The notes below the pieces were generated by a model that ran no database searches, was not told the origin of the DNA, and was given only the letters and a program-made list of their open reading frames with translations. The translations under genes and the position numbers were made by a program. Source: Myxocyprinus asiaticus (Eukaryota; Chordata; Actinopteri; Cypriniformes; Catostomidae). Taken from it: 64,000 bases of DNA. The stretch spans positions 23,112,156 to 23,176,155 of the forward strand of contig NC_059348.1 of NCBI RefSeq assembly GCF_019703515.2. Direction: 5' to 3'. Shown here piece by piece: positions 45,401-52,442 of the stretch (the first letter of the stretch is position 1; the number at the start of each line of letters is the position of its first letter).

Positions 45401-47390
45401 ACGACGCATTCTGTCTCCTAGAGATTAACATATTTTGGTGCAAAAAGTGCAAATCAATCCCAGAACAACAGCAAAGGACCTTTGTGAAGATGCTGGAGGA
45501 AACAGGTAGACAAGTATATATATCCACAGTAAAACGAGACCTATCTCGACATAATCTGAAAGGCTGCTCAGCAAGTAAGAAGCCACTGCTCCAAACCACC
45601 ATAAAAAAAAGCCAGTTTGCAGTGCACATGGAGACAAAGATCTTACTTTTTGGAGAAATGTCCTCTGGTCTAATGAAACAAAAATTTAACTGTTTGGCCA
45701 TAATGACCATTGTTATGTTTGGAGGGAAAAGGGTGAGGCTTGCAAGCCAAAGAACACCATCCCAACCGTGAAGCATGAGGGTGGCAGCATCATGTTGTGG
45801 GGGTGCTTTGCTGCAGGAGGGACTGGTGCACTTCACAAAATAGATGGCATCATGAGGAATGGAAATTATGTGGATATATTGAAGCAAAATCTCAAGACAT
45901 CAGCCAGGAGGTTAAATCTCGGTCGCAAACTGTTCCAAATGGATAAAGACCCCAAGCATACCTCCAAAGTTGTGGAACATGGCTTAAGGACAACAAAGTC
46001 AAGGTATTGGAGTGACCATCACAAAGCCCTGACCTCAATCCGACAGAAAATTTGTGGGCAGAACTGAAAAAGCGTGTGTGAGCAAGGAGGCCTACAAACC
46101 TGACTCAGTTACACCAGTTCTGTCTGGAGGAATGGGCCAAATTTCCAGTAACTTATTGTGAGAAGCTTGTGGAAGGCTACCCAAAACATTTGACCCAAGT
46201 TAAACAATTTAAAAGCAATGATACCAAATACTAACAAAGTGTATGTAAACTTCTGACCCACTGGGAATGTGATGAAAGAAATAAAAGCTGAAATATATTA
46301 TTCTCTCTACTATTATCCTGACATTTCACATTCTTAAAATAGTGATCCTAACTGACCTAAGACAGGGAATGTTTTCTATGATTAAATGTCAGAAATTATG
46401 AAAAACTGAGTTTAAATATATATATGGTGTATGTCAACTTCTGACTTCAACTGTAATTCTTAAGTTAAACAGTGTTCTGATGACAAAATAAGGTGAGCGG
46501 CAAAATATCGGTTTCTGCATCGACATATAGTTTTTTGTTAAAATCAGTATTGGTCAAAATTGTTAATATCAGTGCATCCCCTATTATTATATAACGTATG
46601 TTAAAAAGTTTGTTTATTAAAATTATTACAAAGTGTTAACAACAGTAATGTATACTTGAACACACACATTTCATAGCAACACTGTGTTAGGAGACCACAC
46701 ACACGTATAGCTGAGAATAGCTGAGGTTATTCTGCAGTCTCCACAGACTATATTAACGATTGCTAACTAACATTAGCTGGTCAAATATCCCACTACAGTA
46801 TTTAGCTTCGTGCTCCACTGCATGTGTTTACTAACCTGATTACCAGCTATTTATAAACGCTTCACAAACATTCAGACAGAGAGTAATGTAATCTTAGTGC
46901 TTGGAAAGTGAAGACAAAAATGCTTCCGCCTTAATTAATCCCTCTCTGGAAAGAAACACACAGTTTAACAGCTCTAGTGATGAGTCCTTCTTCACTCTTG
47001 CTTGTTTTTTGAGACTAAAGGAGTCTAAAATGCTGAACTCGTATAGTAAACATCACAGCTATGGTAAGAGAATAACAGTTTGTGTGTTGCTCGTTCACTC
47101 ACCGGTGGAATCCCCGTCATCTTCACGCACGATTCCGCTATGAAACTCCACGGGTAAAATCCAACATACTTCGTGTCGTATAAACAACCGATAACGTCTT
47201 TGACATCTGATGTATATCTCCTGGCACGGCTAGGCCATTTTCCAGTCTTCCACAGAAGTCGGGGCAGAAATAGTTCGTGCGACGGCTCTCGTAAATCCCT
47301 CCCCCGAATGGAGAAGAAGGTTACTACGAACTGCAGCAAGGGTGGGACATTTTGGCTCAAGGAACGCTAAAGTGGCGCGAGAGATTCCCA
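13629..47390 (-). CDS. zfyve9: Zinc finger FYVE domain-containing protein 9 (SARA), complete gene
   Basis: Seventeen coding exons from ATG 33310 to stop 13629 give 3675 nt, 1224 residues plus TGA, with every intron GT-AG and phases agreeing at all 16 junctions. Two non-coding 5' exons lie upstream. The order is an N-terminal motif [20 protein letters not shown], a long low-complexity region (about 24-500), the FYVE zinc finger (501-558, eight Cys ligands C510, C513, C526, C529, C534, C537, C555, C558 and RRHHCR at 522-527), the Smad-binding segment (about 565-645), and the conserved C-terminal SARA domain (about 700-1224). The family role is to bind PI3P on early endosomes and present Smad2/3 to the TGF-beta/activin receptor. 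The human protein has about 1425 residues, so this one is shorter, mainly before the FYVE domain. Coordinates include the UTR exons; the 5' limit is approximate. Paralogue (a or b) unresolved. Confidence 0.95.
13877..14053 (-). CDS. zfyve9: zfyve9 exon, residues 1113-1171
   Basis: It encodes [20 protein letters not shown], then a conserved segment with [20 protein letters not shown], and ends TLDSDQ. GTG is the first codon inside the exon, not a start. The donor is GTGAGA. Confidence 0.93.
14168..14273 (-). CDS. zfyve9: zfyve9 exon, residues 1077-1112
   Basis: It encodes [20 protein letters not shown], then [15 protein letters not shown]. The donor GTTCTT is a poor consensus site but is required by phase and homology. 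Confidence 0.9.
14735..15415. repeat. Foldback repeat family A, copy 2 (most complete)
   Basis: Two inverted arms of about 300 bp surround a short centre near 15080. The left arm carries CATCATTTACACATCC and the right arm GGGTGAGTAAACGATAAGAG, and the element ends GGGTGAATTATCCCTTTAA. Both arms share the ACTTAAATATTGATCTGTTT/complement boundary. It lies in a zfyve9 intron. Open frames here (for example 14544-14921 minus) are repeat sequence. Confidence 0.8.
15914..16076 (-). CDS. zfyve9: zfyve9 exon, residues 1023-1076
   Basis: It encodes [20 protein letters not shown], then [13 protein letters not shown] and ends [11 protein letters not shown] with a GG|A split codon. The donor is GTGAGC, phase 2. 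Confidence 0.93.
16323..16403 (-). CDS. zfyve9: zfyve9 exon, residues 996-1022
   Basis: It encodes [20 protein letters not shown] and AKTSIVE. The acceptor is CTCTTTTAG, the donor GTACTA, phase 1. Confidence 0.92.
16466..18685. repeat. Foldback repeat family B, copy 1, interrupted by a Tc1 element
   Basis: It starts TTAAAGGAATATTCTGTG and ends with the inverted CCAGAATATTCCTTTAA, so the whole unit is a large palindrome. The internal hallmark is TACAATGGAAGTGAATG with a GGCACTTA motif. It is split by the Tc1-like element 17366-18559. Sister copies are at 41659-42249 and 53484-54532. Confidence 0.8.
17366..18559 (-). mobile_element. Tc1-like transposon with internally deleted transposase
   Basis: The left terminus near CACTGTCGGCCAAAATTTTG and the right terminus AACTTTTGGCCGCCAGTG are inverted repeats flanked by TA. 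Subterminal repeats around GTCAGGACATTA occur at both ends (IR/DR architecture). Minus-strand remnants, in order, are an N-terminal helix-turn-helix region (about 18234-17935, with [20 protein letters not shown]), the linker ending [15 protein letters not shown] (about 17720), then directly [13 protein letters not shown] to the C-terminus. The central catalytic part between the first Asp and DLNPIE is missing, and the three pieces are in three frames, so it is non-functional. Confidence 0.88.
18933..18972. repeat. (TA)n microsatellite
   Basis: Perfect TA dinucleotide run of about 40 bp in a zfyve9 intron. Confidence 0.95.
19295..19445 (-). CDS. zfyve9: zfyve9 exon, residues 946-995
   Basis: It encodes [20 protein letters not shown], then [18 protein letters not shown] and ends HHQPRK. 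The donor is GTGCGT, phase 1; reading past it gives three codons and a stop. Confidence 0.93.
19627..21592. mobile_element. hAT-type element, family G, with internal duplication
   Basis: It starts CAGGGGTTGGGAACC and ends with the inverted GGTTCCCAACCCCTG. A perfect 8-bp target duplication TGCTAGAC flanks it (19619-19626 and 21593-21600). No transposase is recognisable. The interior contains two diverged copies of a roughly 300-bp module (about 20690-21010 and 21090-21400) sharing GGCTTTTCTTT and GCGCATCTTTGTG motifs. A (TG)n array lies inside. Confidence 0.87.
20455..20497. repeat. (TG)n microsatellite
   Basis: Perfect TG run of about 42 bp inside the family G hAT element. It creates artificial poly-Val/Cys or poly-His/Thr frames. 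Confidence 0.95.
21601..22952. other. zfyve9 intron sequence, no element resolved
   Basis: About 1.35 kb between the family G element and the next exon. A CT/CA-rich microsatellite patch lies near 22238-22300. The text around 22070-22390 looks repeat-like, but I could not assign termini. Confidence 0.3.
22953..23057 (-). CDS. zfyve9: zfyve9 exon, residues 911-945
   Basis: 35 codons, [20 protein letters not shown] followed by [15 protein letters not shown]. The acceptor is GTTTGCAG, the donor GTGAAT, phase 0 on both sides. Confidence 0.94.
23165..23247 (-). CDS. zfyve9: zfyve9 exon, residues 883-910
   Basis: It encodes [20 protein letters not shown] then HTIMNLLA. The first codon is split T|TC. 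The donor is GTAAGA. Confidence 0.93.
23999..24926. mobile_element. hAT-like element, family E
   Basis: 928 bp, starting TAGGGATGTGCACGG and ending with the inverted CCGTGCAGATCC. A perfect 8-bp target duplication TTTCATAA flanks it (23991-23998 and 24927-24934). It lies in a zfyve9 intron. No transposase is seen. Confidence 0.82.
25113..25337 (-). CDS. zfyve9: zfyve9 exon, residues 808-882
   Basis: It encodes [20 protein letters not shown], continues through [20 protein letters not shown] and ends MLRLGAEYR. The acceptor is TCTGTGCAG, the donor GTGAGT, phase 1. Confidence 0.94.
25880..25953. repeat. (TA)n microsatellite
   Basis: Perfect TA run of about 74 bp in a zfyve9 intron, likely length-variable. 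Confidence 0.95.
26685..26840 (-). CDS. zfyve9: zfyve9 exon, residues 756-807
   Basis: It encodes [20 protein letters not shown], then [19 protein letters not shown] and ends LYREALT. The acceptor is TGCTTAAAG, the donor GTAAAC, phase 1. Confidence 0.94.
27057..27114. repeat. Solo end of MITE family H
   Basis: It matches the terminus GTAACACTTTACAATAAGG found in full at 61014-61351 and 36906-37241. Only one end is present here. Confidence 0.6.
27311..27433 (-). CDS. zfyve9: zfyve9 exon, residues 715-755
   Basis: It encodes [20 protein letters not shown], then [20 protein letters not shown]. The split GAC codon joins it to the preceding exon. The donor is GTGAGT. Confidence 0.94.
27701..27809 (-). 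CDS. zfyve9: zfyve9 exon, residues 679-714
   Basis: It encodes [20 protein letters not shown] and [16 protein letters not shown]. The donor GTACGG is required so that the split GAC enters the next exon. A longer open frame continues into the intron but is not coding. Confidence 0.93.
28208..28371 (-). CDS. zfyve9: zfyve9 exon, residues 624-678, end of Smad-binding segment
   Basis: It encodes [20 protein letters not shown], the conserved end of the SARA Smad-binding domain, followed by a Ser/Ala/Pro-rich linker ending SSGANASE. Acceptor CCAG, donor GTGAGA, phase 0. Confidence 0.92.
28458..28634 (-). CDS. zfyve9: zfyve9 exon, residues 565-623, Smad-binding domain
   Basis: It contains [20 protein letters not shown], then [20 protein letters not shown], the proline-rich rigid coil that in SARA wraps Smad2/3 MH2. 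It begins with the split Ala codon after the FYVE exon. The donor is GTAAAT. Confidence 0.93.
29037..29136 (-). CDS. zfyve9: zfyve9 exon, residues 532-564, second half of FYVE finger
   Basis: It encodes [20 protein letters not shown] and [13 protein letters not shown]. It supplies zinc ligands C534, C537, C555 and C558 and the R-V-C motif of FYVE domains. The donor GTGAGT is phase 1. Confidence 0.95.
29150..30550. other. zfyve9 intron within the FYVE finger, nothing recognised
   Basis: About 1.4 kb between the two FYVE-encoding exons. No repeat termini, RNA gene or splice-flanked ORF is recognised. Confidence 0.35.
30572..32094 (-). CDS. zfyve9: zfyve9 large exon, residues 24-531
   Basis: 1523 nt encoding the Ser/Glu-rich, probably disordered N-terminal region and the first half of the FYVE finger. 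Conserved islands are [13 protein letters not shown] near the start, [40 protein letters not shown] and [18 protein letters not shown]. It ends [11 protein letters not shown]. It begins at an acceptor CTCTCAG completing a split Asp codon. The frame continues upstream by a few in-frame codons that are intronic. It is shorter than the mammalian counterpart. Confidence 0.95.
33241..33310 (-). CDS. zfyve9: zfyve9 first coding exon with start codon
   Basis: ATG at 33310 opens [20 protein letters not shown] and QNE, nearly identical to the mammalian SARA N-terminus, which fixes the start. The exon runs upstream into 5' UTR, with a likely acceptor near 33350. The context is GACCCATGG (purine at -3 absent, G at +4). 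The donor is GTAAGA, phase 1. Confidence 0.95.
33412..35256. repeat. Composite hAT-like element, family L
   Basis: The left boundary is GGCGGTAGACGTATAGTGG and the right boundary CCGTCTACCTCTA is the inverted complement. It matches the short copy at 2604-2780. A family D element starting about 33776 is nested inside. Sequence near 34970-35030 shares a module with the family G element. It lies in zfyve9 intron 2. Confidence 0.55.
33776..34550 (-). mobile_element. hAT-like element, family D copy 1 (truncated, inverted)
   Basis: It begins TAGGACTGTCGATTTAACG and runs in the opposite orientation to the complete copy at 36638-37824. Shared motifs include TCCCGGACCGTGATAAGGAA. The far end decays into AT-rich sequence. 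Confidence 0.6.
35535..35634 (-). other. zfyve9: zfyve9 non-coding exon 2 (candidate)
   Basis: A 100-bp block bounded by an acceptor TTTCAG and a donor GTGAGA on the minus strand, lying between the promoter exon and the ATG exon. It is upstream of the firmly placed start, so it is 5' UTR if used. Confidence 0.5.
36638..37824. mobile_element. hAT-like element, family D copy 2
   Basis: It starts TAGGGCTGAACAATCGATT and ends with the inverted TAAATCGACAGCCCTA. A perfect 8-bp target duplication ATTAAAAT flanks it (36630-36637 and 37825-37832). It hosts a nested family H MITE. Confidence 0.85.
36906..37241. mobile_element. MITE family H, nested in family D
   Basis: It begins GGTAACGCTTTACAATAAGG and ends with the inverted GAACCTTATTGTACC, with TTAGTTAACA-type subrepeats throughout. 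Confidence 0.75.
38336..39811. mobile_element. Non-autonomous hAT element, family C copy 2
   Basis: The termini are TAGGGCTGCAACTAACG and CTAATTGTTTCAGCCCTA. The flanks ATGCGCAG/GTGCACAG match 6 of 8. The body is almost identical to 11085-12538, including a 67-codon frame (39242-39445). It lies in zfyve9 intron 1. Confidence 0.85.
38585..39050. mobile_element. MITE nested in hAT copy 2
   Basis: Same CACTGCAAAAAAAAT to TTTTGTTGCAGTG element, in the same host position and orientation as in the 11.3-kb copy. Confidence 0.7.
39820..41650. other. zfyve9 intron 1 sequence, no element resolved
   Basis: AT-rich sequence without recognised repeat termini, RNA gene or splice-flanked conserved ORF. 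Open frames here look random. Confidence 0.35.
41659..42249. repeat. Foldback repeat family B, copy 2 (uninterrupted)
   Basis: 591 bp running from TTAAAGGAATATTACGGG to the inverted CCTGGAATATACCTTTAA. It is palindromic at large scale: TACAATGGAAGTGAATG in the left half faces CATTCACTTCCATTGTA in the right half. Confidence 0.82.
42389..42412. repeat. Poly-A tract
   Basis: About 24 A residues in zfyve9 intron 1. No LINE or SINE body could be attached to it. Confidence 0.8.
43723..45004. mobile_element. Innermost hAT-like element
   Basis: 1282 bp. It starts TACAGCCCGACCGATATGG and ends with the inverted ATATCGGCCGGGCACTA. It is flanked by a perfect 8-bp duplication CTTTTAAT (43715-43722 and 45005-45012). 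Removing it with one duplication restores the contiguous left repeat of the Sleeping Beauty-type element. No transposase is recognised. Confidence 0.87.
45224..46233 (+). pseudogene. Tc1/Sleeping Beauty-type transposase pseudogene
   Basis: It begins [13 protein letters not shown], soon followed by TAG, and continues in several frames. Recognisable parts in order are HTH-region remnants, [20 protein letters not shown] and [15 protein letters not shown] (about 45490-45600), then [20 protein letters not shown] with [20 protein letters not shown] (about 45768-45890), then [17 protein letters not shown], and it ends AMIPNTN-like before TAA near 46231. The order matches a cut-and-paste DDE transposase. 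Stops and frameshifts make it inactive. Confidence 0.88.
46592..47080. other. Proximal zfyve9 intron 1, nothing recognised
   Basis: Sequence between the nested transposons and the first exon. No recognised elements. Intronic regulatory sequence is possible but not shown by the sequence. Confidence 0.3.
47103..47390 (-). other. zfyve9: zfyve9 non-coding first exon (candidate)
   Basis: A GC-richer minus-strand block ending CCACCG with a consensus donor GTGAGT at 47102. Its upstream edge is set only by the CpG-rich zone near 47390. The open frame through it (47360-47025) is interrupted by the donor and is not thought to be coding, because the conserved SARA start is in the 33.3-kb exon. Confidence 0.55.
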
Positions 47391-47560
47391 CGCTGACAGT
47401 TCATGGTTGAGCCAAAATGGCGTCTATTTCGTAACCTTGTGTGGTAAGCGTTTCACAGCGAGGTGACACCGCTGTGCCTCTGAATCCCGGGGAAATATTA
47501 CCGCGGGGCGGTACCCGACCCGATGTGACGTCTTTGCTACGCAACAATCGAGCATCTTTC
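47330..47560. promoter_or_regulatory. zfyve9: CpG-containing promoter region with YY1 motif
   Basis: CpG dinucleotides are frequent here (CTCGCGCC, TACCGCGGGGCGG, CCCGACCCGATG) in contrast to the AT-rich surroundings. A CAAAATGGCGTC motif (47413-47424) matches YY1, in the orientation GACGCCATTTTG on the zfyve9 strand. No TATA box is evident. The location fits the zfyve9 transcription start. A + strand GTAAGC site just downstream leaves room for divergent transcription. Confidence 0.5.
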
Positions 47561-47970
47561 GGCTGCAAAAACTTATGTTGCAGATCTTGTGCATCTGGGC
47601 AGTGCGAGTATTTTCAGATTAATTTGCTTTACTTAATAAACCACCTTTCGCTTATGTAAAAGGATTCATTTTAAGTAAATCATTGATTATTGCATATACT
47701 GTATGTACACTCAGAATATATATTTCAGTCTGTTTTTAAGATTTATTCATTTAAATTAAATGGCAAATGTCAATTTCCAAAGAACTGGGTAATCTTTAAA
47801 TTATGTGTATATTATTAATTCGAAATTAATTAAAAGTAGTTAATGAATGAAAATAAATGAACTTTTAAAACTTAGTAAACAAAATTCCTATGTTTTAAAC
47901 AATAGAGTTTGGTAAATGGCAAAGCAGTAATTTTTTACTTAGCAAATTTAAGCATATTTAAATAAATCTA

Positions 47971-48273
47971 ACTTAAAAAGGACTTAAATATCAACCATGT
48001 TTCTGTTTCTCACCCACACTTATCATATCTCTTCAGAAGACATGGATTTAACCACTGGAGTCATAAAGATTACTTTCATGCTGCCTTTATGTGCTTTTGG
48101 AGCTTCAAAGTTTTGGTCACCTTTTACTTTCATTATATGGACCTACAGAGCTGAAACGTTCTTCTACAAATCTTCATGTTCTACAGAAGAAAGAAAGTCA
48201 TACACATCTGGGATGGCATGAGGGTGAGTAAATGATGAGAGAATTTTCATTTTTGGGTGAACTATCCCTTTAA
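47971..48273 (+). repeat. Foldback repeat family A, single arm
   Basis: It matches the right arm of the complete copy at 14735-15415, from AGGACTTAAATATC to GGGTGAACTATCCCTTTAA. The inverted left arm is missing. Confidence 0.75.
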
Positions 48274-48284
48274 CAGTTTGTATC

Positions 48285-48669
48285 TAAAAGGTGATTGGCT
48301 CTTTTACCTGTAAGATGGGACTTCCTTTTCTACAACCCACCATATTGGTTGTCCCAATTTCTCCCATACTTTTTTAAAAGACAAATCCTCTGTGAAAGCA
48401 TCATCAAATTAGCCAAAATATTTAATGAACAAACATGCAAGGAGTGGGTAATTTGTAGAACTTTTGTGAATTACAAATGTTGCAGTTCTGTGGAAATCTG
48501 CATCGGTGTAGCTTCAAAGTCTTTCTAGCACTGTTGGCCATCTTTGGAACGCTCTCTGGAGACTATTTCCAATCATGCCAGGCAGCTCCTATCTACTTGA
48601 ATGGGGAGAGACCGAAATCTCAAAAACAGTCGGTCAAGATTACGATAAAAAAAAATAAATAAATAAATA

Positions 48670-48747
<78 letters not shown>

Positions 48748-49500
48748 CAAATCAGCAATAAAATCTGACAATACTGGGATCAGAAATTGTAATTAATGTT
48801 TTTATTTTTTATTTTTTGACCTCATATTACGCTAAAAAACGCAATTATCCTGGCTTGAATAGCTAATGAGCATGCATGTTCTCGAGTTGATTGACAGGTG
48901 ATGTCTGTATCCAGAGATTATTTAGCAGAGACGGGCCACTTCTATTAAAATGAATGGGATACATTGGAACGCTTCACCAAGGAGCTCTGAGCGCCCAACG
49001 GATATAGAAAGGAAGTCCCACCTTTCAGTTAAAAGAGCCAATCACCTTTTAGATACAGCAAAGTCTTTCTAGTAAGTCAATCCACTGGCGGCCATCTTTG
49101 GAATGCTCCCGGGAGGCTATTTCCAGTTATGACAGCTCCTATCTACTTGAATGGGGGAACACTGAAATCTCAAAAACTGTTGGTCAAGTTTATGATCAAA
49201 GAGCATATTTTAAATCAGCAGTAAAATCTGACAAAACTGATATCATAAATTGTGCTTCTTTACCTCATATTACGCTAAAAACCACAATATTCCCAGCTTG
49301 TATAGCTAATGCGCATGTGCATTCTCGAGTTGATTGACAGGCGATGTCTGTATCTAAAAGGTGATTGGCTCTTTTACCTGTAAGGCAGGACTTCCTTTCT
49401 ACATCCGTTGACCGTTGGGCGCTCAGAGCTTCTTGGTTGAGCGTTCCAATTTCTCCCATTCATTTTAAATAGAAGTGGCCTGTCTCTCATAAATAGCTAG
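48285..49500. repeat. Complex inverted and direct repeat block, family K
   Basis: AAAGGTGATTGGCTCTTTTA occurs at about 48289 and 49357, and its complement lies at about 49030-49050. A second unit (CTCCTATCTACTTGAATGGG with flanks) is directly repeated at about 48585 and 49135, and GAGTTGATTGACAGG at about 48885 and 49327. At least two copies of one repeat are therefore arranged partly inverted. The (AT)n array at 48674-48745 interrupts it. Confidence 0.65.
48674..48745. repeat. (AT)n microsatellite
   Basis: About 72 bp of alternating AT inside repeat block K. Confidence 0.95.
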
Positions 49501-49504
49501 ATTC

Positions 49505-50890
49505 AGATTCAAGTAGCTTTATTGGCATGGTAAATGAAAAGCTTTACATTGCCAAATCATAGTAACATTAAATATACATTCATACACATTTACACACATA
49601 CACATGCAGTTAAAGAAAACAATGTAAAAATACAATAAAATAAAGGAATAGTAAAAAGTGTAAATAAAAGCGGTTTGTTTTGCTATGTTTTCCATTTTAT
49701 GCATGTGGCACAGTGTTTCGGTTATTGTCTGGTAGAGGTCCTGTTCCACTGGTTGTCCTTTTGTCGTGGCAGGACTTGACATGTCTCGCAGTCAGGTTTG
49801 AGCTTGCTGGGGTTTCTCCAAGTAGGTATGAAAGTTTGTCCTTGTGATGTAACCGATTAAAGTCTTTTGTGATGGGTTGTGAAATGGGGAAAAATGTTCC
49901 CCTAATTTGTGCATAACTAGGGCATGTTGTTACAAAGTGCAGTTCTGTTTCCACTTCATTTTGTGTGTCTTCTTTTGGTAACCAGGTCTGTCTGTGTCTA
50001 CCCATCTCTCTCTGGCTAGGTTATGTTCACTGAGTCTATACATGGTCAGGACTTTTCTTAGTTTAAGGTCGGTGACTGTGCTCAGGTATTCTGCCAGTTT
50101 ATATTTTCTGTTTAGGGACAGATAACATTCCAGTTTACTTTGATGAGCTGTTGCTTCAGTTTAATAATTTGATTTGGTCTAGCTGGGTTTTGTTCTGGGG
50201 TTAGCTGGACATGTTTTAGACTGTAAAGTCAGCTCTAAGACCAACTAGCTAAGGGGTTTTCTCTCTGAGGTCAACTCTTTCTATGTTAGGGCTTTGTGGT
50301 GAACGGTTTGAGCATCACTATTTAATTTAATGGCTCTTTTTAGAATTGTAATTATTAGTGGGTACAGTCCTAATTCTGCTCTGCATGCATTATTAAGTGT
50401 TTTTTGTTGTACTTGCAGTATATGTTTGCAGAATTCTGCCTGCAGGGTGTCTATTGGGTGTTTGTCCCATTTGGTGAACTCTTGGTTTGTGATTTGGCCC
50501 CAGACTTCAAATCCATAGAGTGCGATGGGTTCTGTAACCGATTGAATTATTTTTAGCCAGATTCTGATTGGGATGTCAATTTTGATATATATATATATAT
50601 TTTTTTTTTTTCTAATAGCGTAAAAAGCTCTTCATGCCTTGTCTCTCAGGTCGTTCACAGCCATGCTGAAGTTTCCTGTGTTGCTGATGTTTATTTCAAG
50701 TAATGTGTAGTTCTGAGTGAGTTCTACGGTCATGTTGTCTAATCTGAAGTTATGGTATTGCTATTGGCGACTGGGTCTTTTTCGGAATATCGTTATTTTT
50801 GTCTTTTTGGGGTTAAACTGACAGAGCCCATGTTTGTCGAAATTGTGCAGTAGGTCTAGATGCTGATCTCTGTCTAACTTCACTATCTGT
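49505..50890 (-). mobile_element. LINE (non-LTR retrotransposon) 3' remnant
   Basis: Minus-strand translation shows scattered reverse-transcriptase C-terminal sequence: FNPKKTKITIFRK near 50800, ALYGFEVWGQITNQEFTKWD near 50500, and ETELHFVTTCPSYAQIRGTF near 49930, the last resembling the zinc-binding-like tail of LINE polyproteins. Stops and frame changes are frequent. The 3' end near 49505 has an AAAGCTACTTGAATC-type terminus. Confidence 0.75.
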
Positions 50891-51266
50891 ATAAAGGGCA
50901 ACGCCCAGTGGTTAGCATAAATATCGCGGTGCTCTGAGTGAGTTCATCAATAGTGGCCAGTTAAAATTACTTTGGCCTTCAGACTGCAATGAATTAAAAC
51001 GCCATAAAAACACCTTACTAAACTGTCTGATGGATCACAATTATATGAGGTCCACTGCAGGCAGAATGCATGCATTTATGAGACTGTTCTTCTTCTCTCT
51101 TTTTTTTTCCCGACAAAATTATTGTGCTATTAAGTATAAAATGTTGTCACTAGATGGCACTAGTTCCCCTTTCAGCCGTAGCCTTACACTTGCTGCAACA
51201 GTGTGGATTCCAATGTTGGGCCTGCTGGAGCAATAATGCCATAATCTCAGGCTGAAAACAAATGAG

Positions 51267-51269
<3 letters not shown>

Positions 51270-51300
<31 letters not shown>
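51270..51300. repeat. (TTA)n microsatellite
   Basis: Trinucleotide array of about ten units, producing artificial poly-Ile and poly-Asn frames. Confidence 0.95.
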
Positions 51301-51302
<2 letters not shown>

Positions 51303-51374
51303 CGGTAGCTCTTCATCTGTCACTCTGCCTTGAATAGGCATTATGATACTACAGTTTTATCAGTGTACTCTAGA

Positions 51375-51978
51375 CAGTGCTGGGTAGATTACTTCAGAAT
51401 TTTAATCCAGTACTAATTACAAATAACATGACTAAAATTGCAATCAGTAACATAATTTCTTGGATTATATATTTTAGGTAATTTATGAAAATATGAGAAT
51501 TTCGGTTTTTGGTTTTACCCACTATTTTCAGCCGAGATGACAGAAAAAGATGGTGTGAATCATTCTTATTTAGAAGAGGTTTTAATTTAATTTATTTTAT
51601 TATTTTCTTTTTTTGGCCAGACTTCCAAAATCAATCATTAGTGAAGGTCACTGGATATGATGTTGAAATAGCATTTTACAGCTAAACATCAGCAATGTTT
51701 AGTAGCTTTCATAATTATTCATAAAATTAGAAGGCATGGTCTAACGTATATAAACGGGCTGATTTAGAGTGAAAAATGTAAAAGATTTAAAAAAAGAAAT
51801 AGAATTAGTGGAATCACTAAATTATTGACAATTTACTGCAGTTGCCTGATAAATATGCAATCATGTAATCCTTAAAAAAATTAGCTGTATTCAGATTATG
51901 AGTATTTTAATGTAATTGAATAATTACTTAATCTAAGTACTTGATTTTTGTAATCTGATTTGTTACTACCCAGCACTG
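51375..51978. mobile_element. hAT-like element, family F copy 2
   Basis: It begins CAGTGCTGGGTAGATTAC and ends with the inverted GTTACTACCCAGCACTG. The flanks ACTCTAGA/ATTATAGA match at 5 of 8 positions, consistent with an older insertion. Confidence 0.75.
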
Positions 51979-52229
51979 ATTATAGACAAATGAAGGCAAA
52001 AAATACATTTTAGAGAATCATTTATAATTGACCATGTGTGACTTTGCCAGGTGATGTTGATTCACAAAAACCTCAATATTAGAGGAAGATCCGATGGCAG
52101 AATGTCTGTGTTAGGCAAACCCCAAAATAAAGACATCTCATATCTTGTGCTATTACACTAAATATTACTTCAGTTACCTAACTAATAAACAAAACTACAT
52201 TTAACAGTCAAGATTTAAAAAAATCAGGC

Positions 52230-52442
52230 TCAGTTATTATAATCAGCTGTGTGTGAGTCTGAGTCTGAGACAGCTCTGATTACTCTGTTGGAGGTACAGT
52301 AGCCTACATACCTGTATACCTGGTGATAGAAAACAGCCTTAGAGCTGCTAGTGGGACTGAAGAAGTAGATGAGCAGAAGGAAAAGCAGCATGGATGTAAC
52401 ACTGACAGACACATCAATGGCACTAATCAGTATCATCCTCAC
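52230..52442 (-). other. Unassigned minus-strand ORF with a membrane-like segment
   Basis: A 70-codon frame begins MRMILISAIDVSVSVTSMLL and continues FLLLIYFFSPTSSSKAVFYH, giving a hydrophobic stretch of about 22 residues. A GTATAC donor-like site follows CACCAG at about 52320. It could be a first exon of a single-pass membrane protein, or chance. I do not recognise the protein and see no convincing partner exon. Confidence 0.2.

Larger units (their letters stand above)
43543..46453 (+). mobile_element. Sleeping Beauty-type Tc1 transposon, degenerate
   Basis: The outer terminal repeats CAATTGAAGTCAGAAGTTTA and GACTTCAACTG are flanked by TA (43541-43542 and 46454-46455). Inner direct repeats with CAGTGGGTCAGAAGTTTACA lie at about 45029, with the inverted partner at about 46235. 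This is the IR/DR structure of salmonid and cyprinid Tc1 elements. It contains the transposase remnant described separately and is split by an hAT insertion (43723-45004) in the left repeat. Confidence 0.92.
43033..46583. mobile_element. Outer hAT-like element of a three-level nest
   Basis: It starts TAGGGATGCACCGATG and ends with the inverted TCAGTGCATCCCCTA. The flanks TTAATATA/TTATTATA match at 7 of 8 positions. Its own sequence is about 640 bp once the Tc1 insertion (43543-46453) is removed. It lies in zfyve9 intron 1. Confidence 0.75.

Noticed and set aside
45393..45887. 164-residue minus-strand open frame
   Set aside because: It is antisense to the Sleeping Beauty-type transposase remnant, whose protein blocks are recognisable on the + strand.
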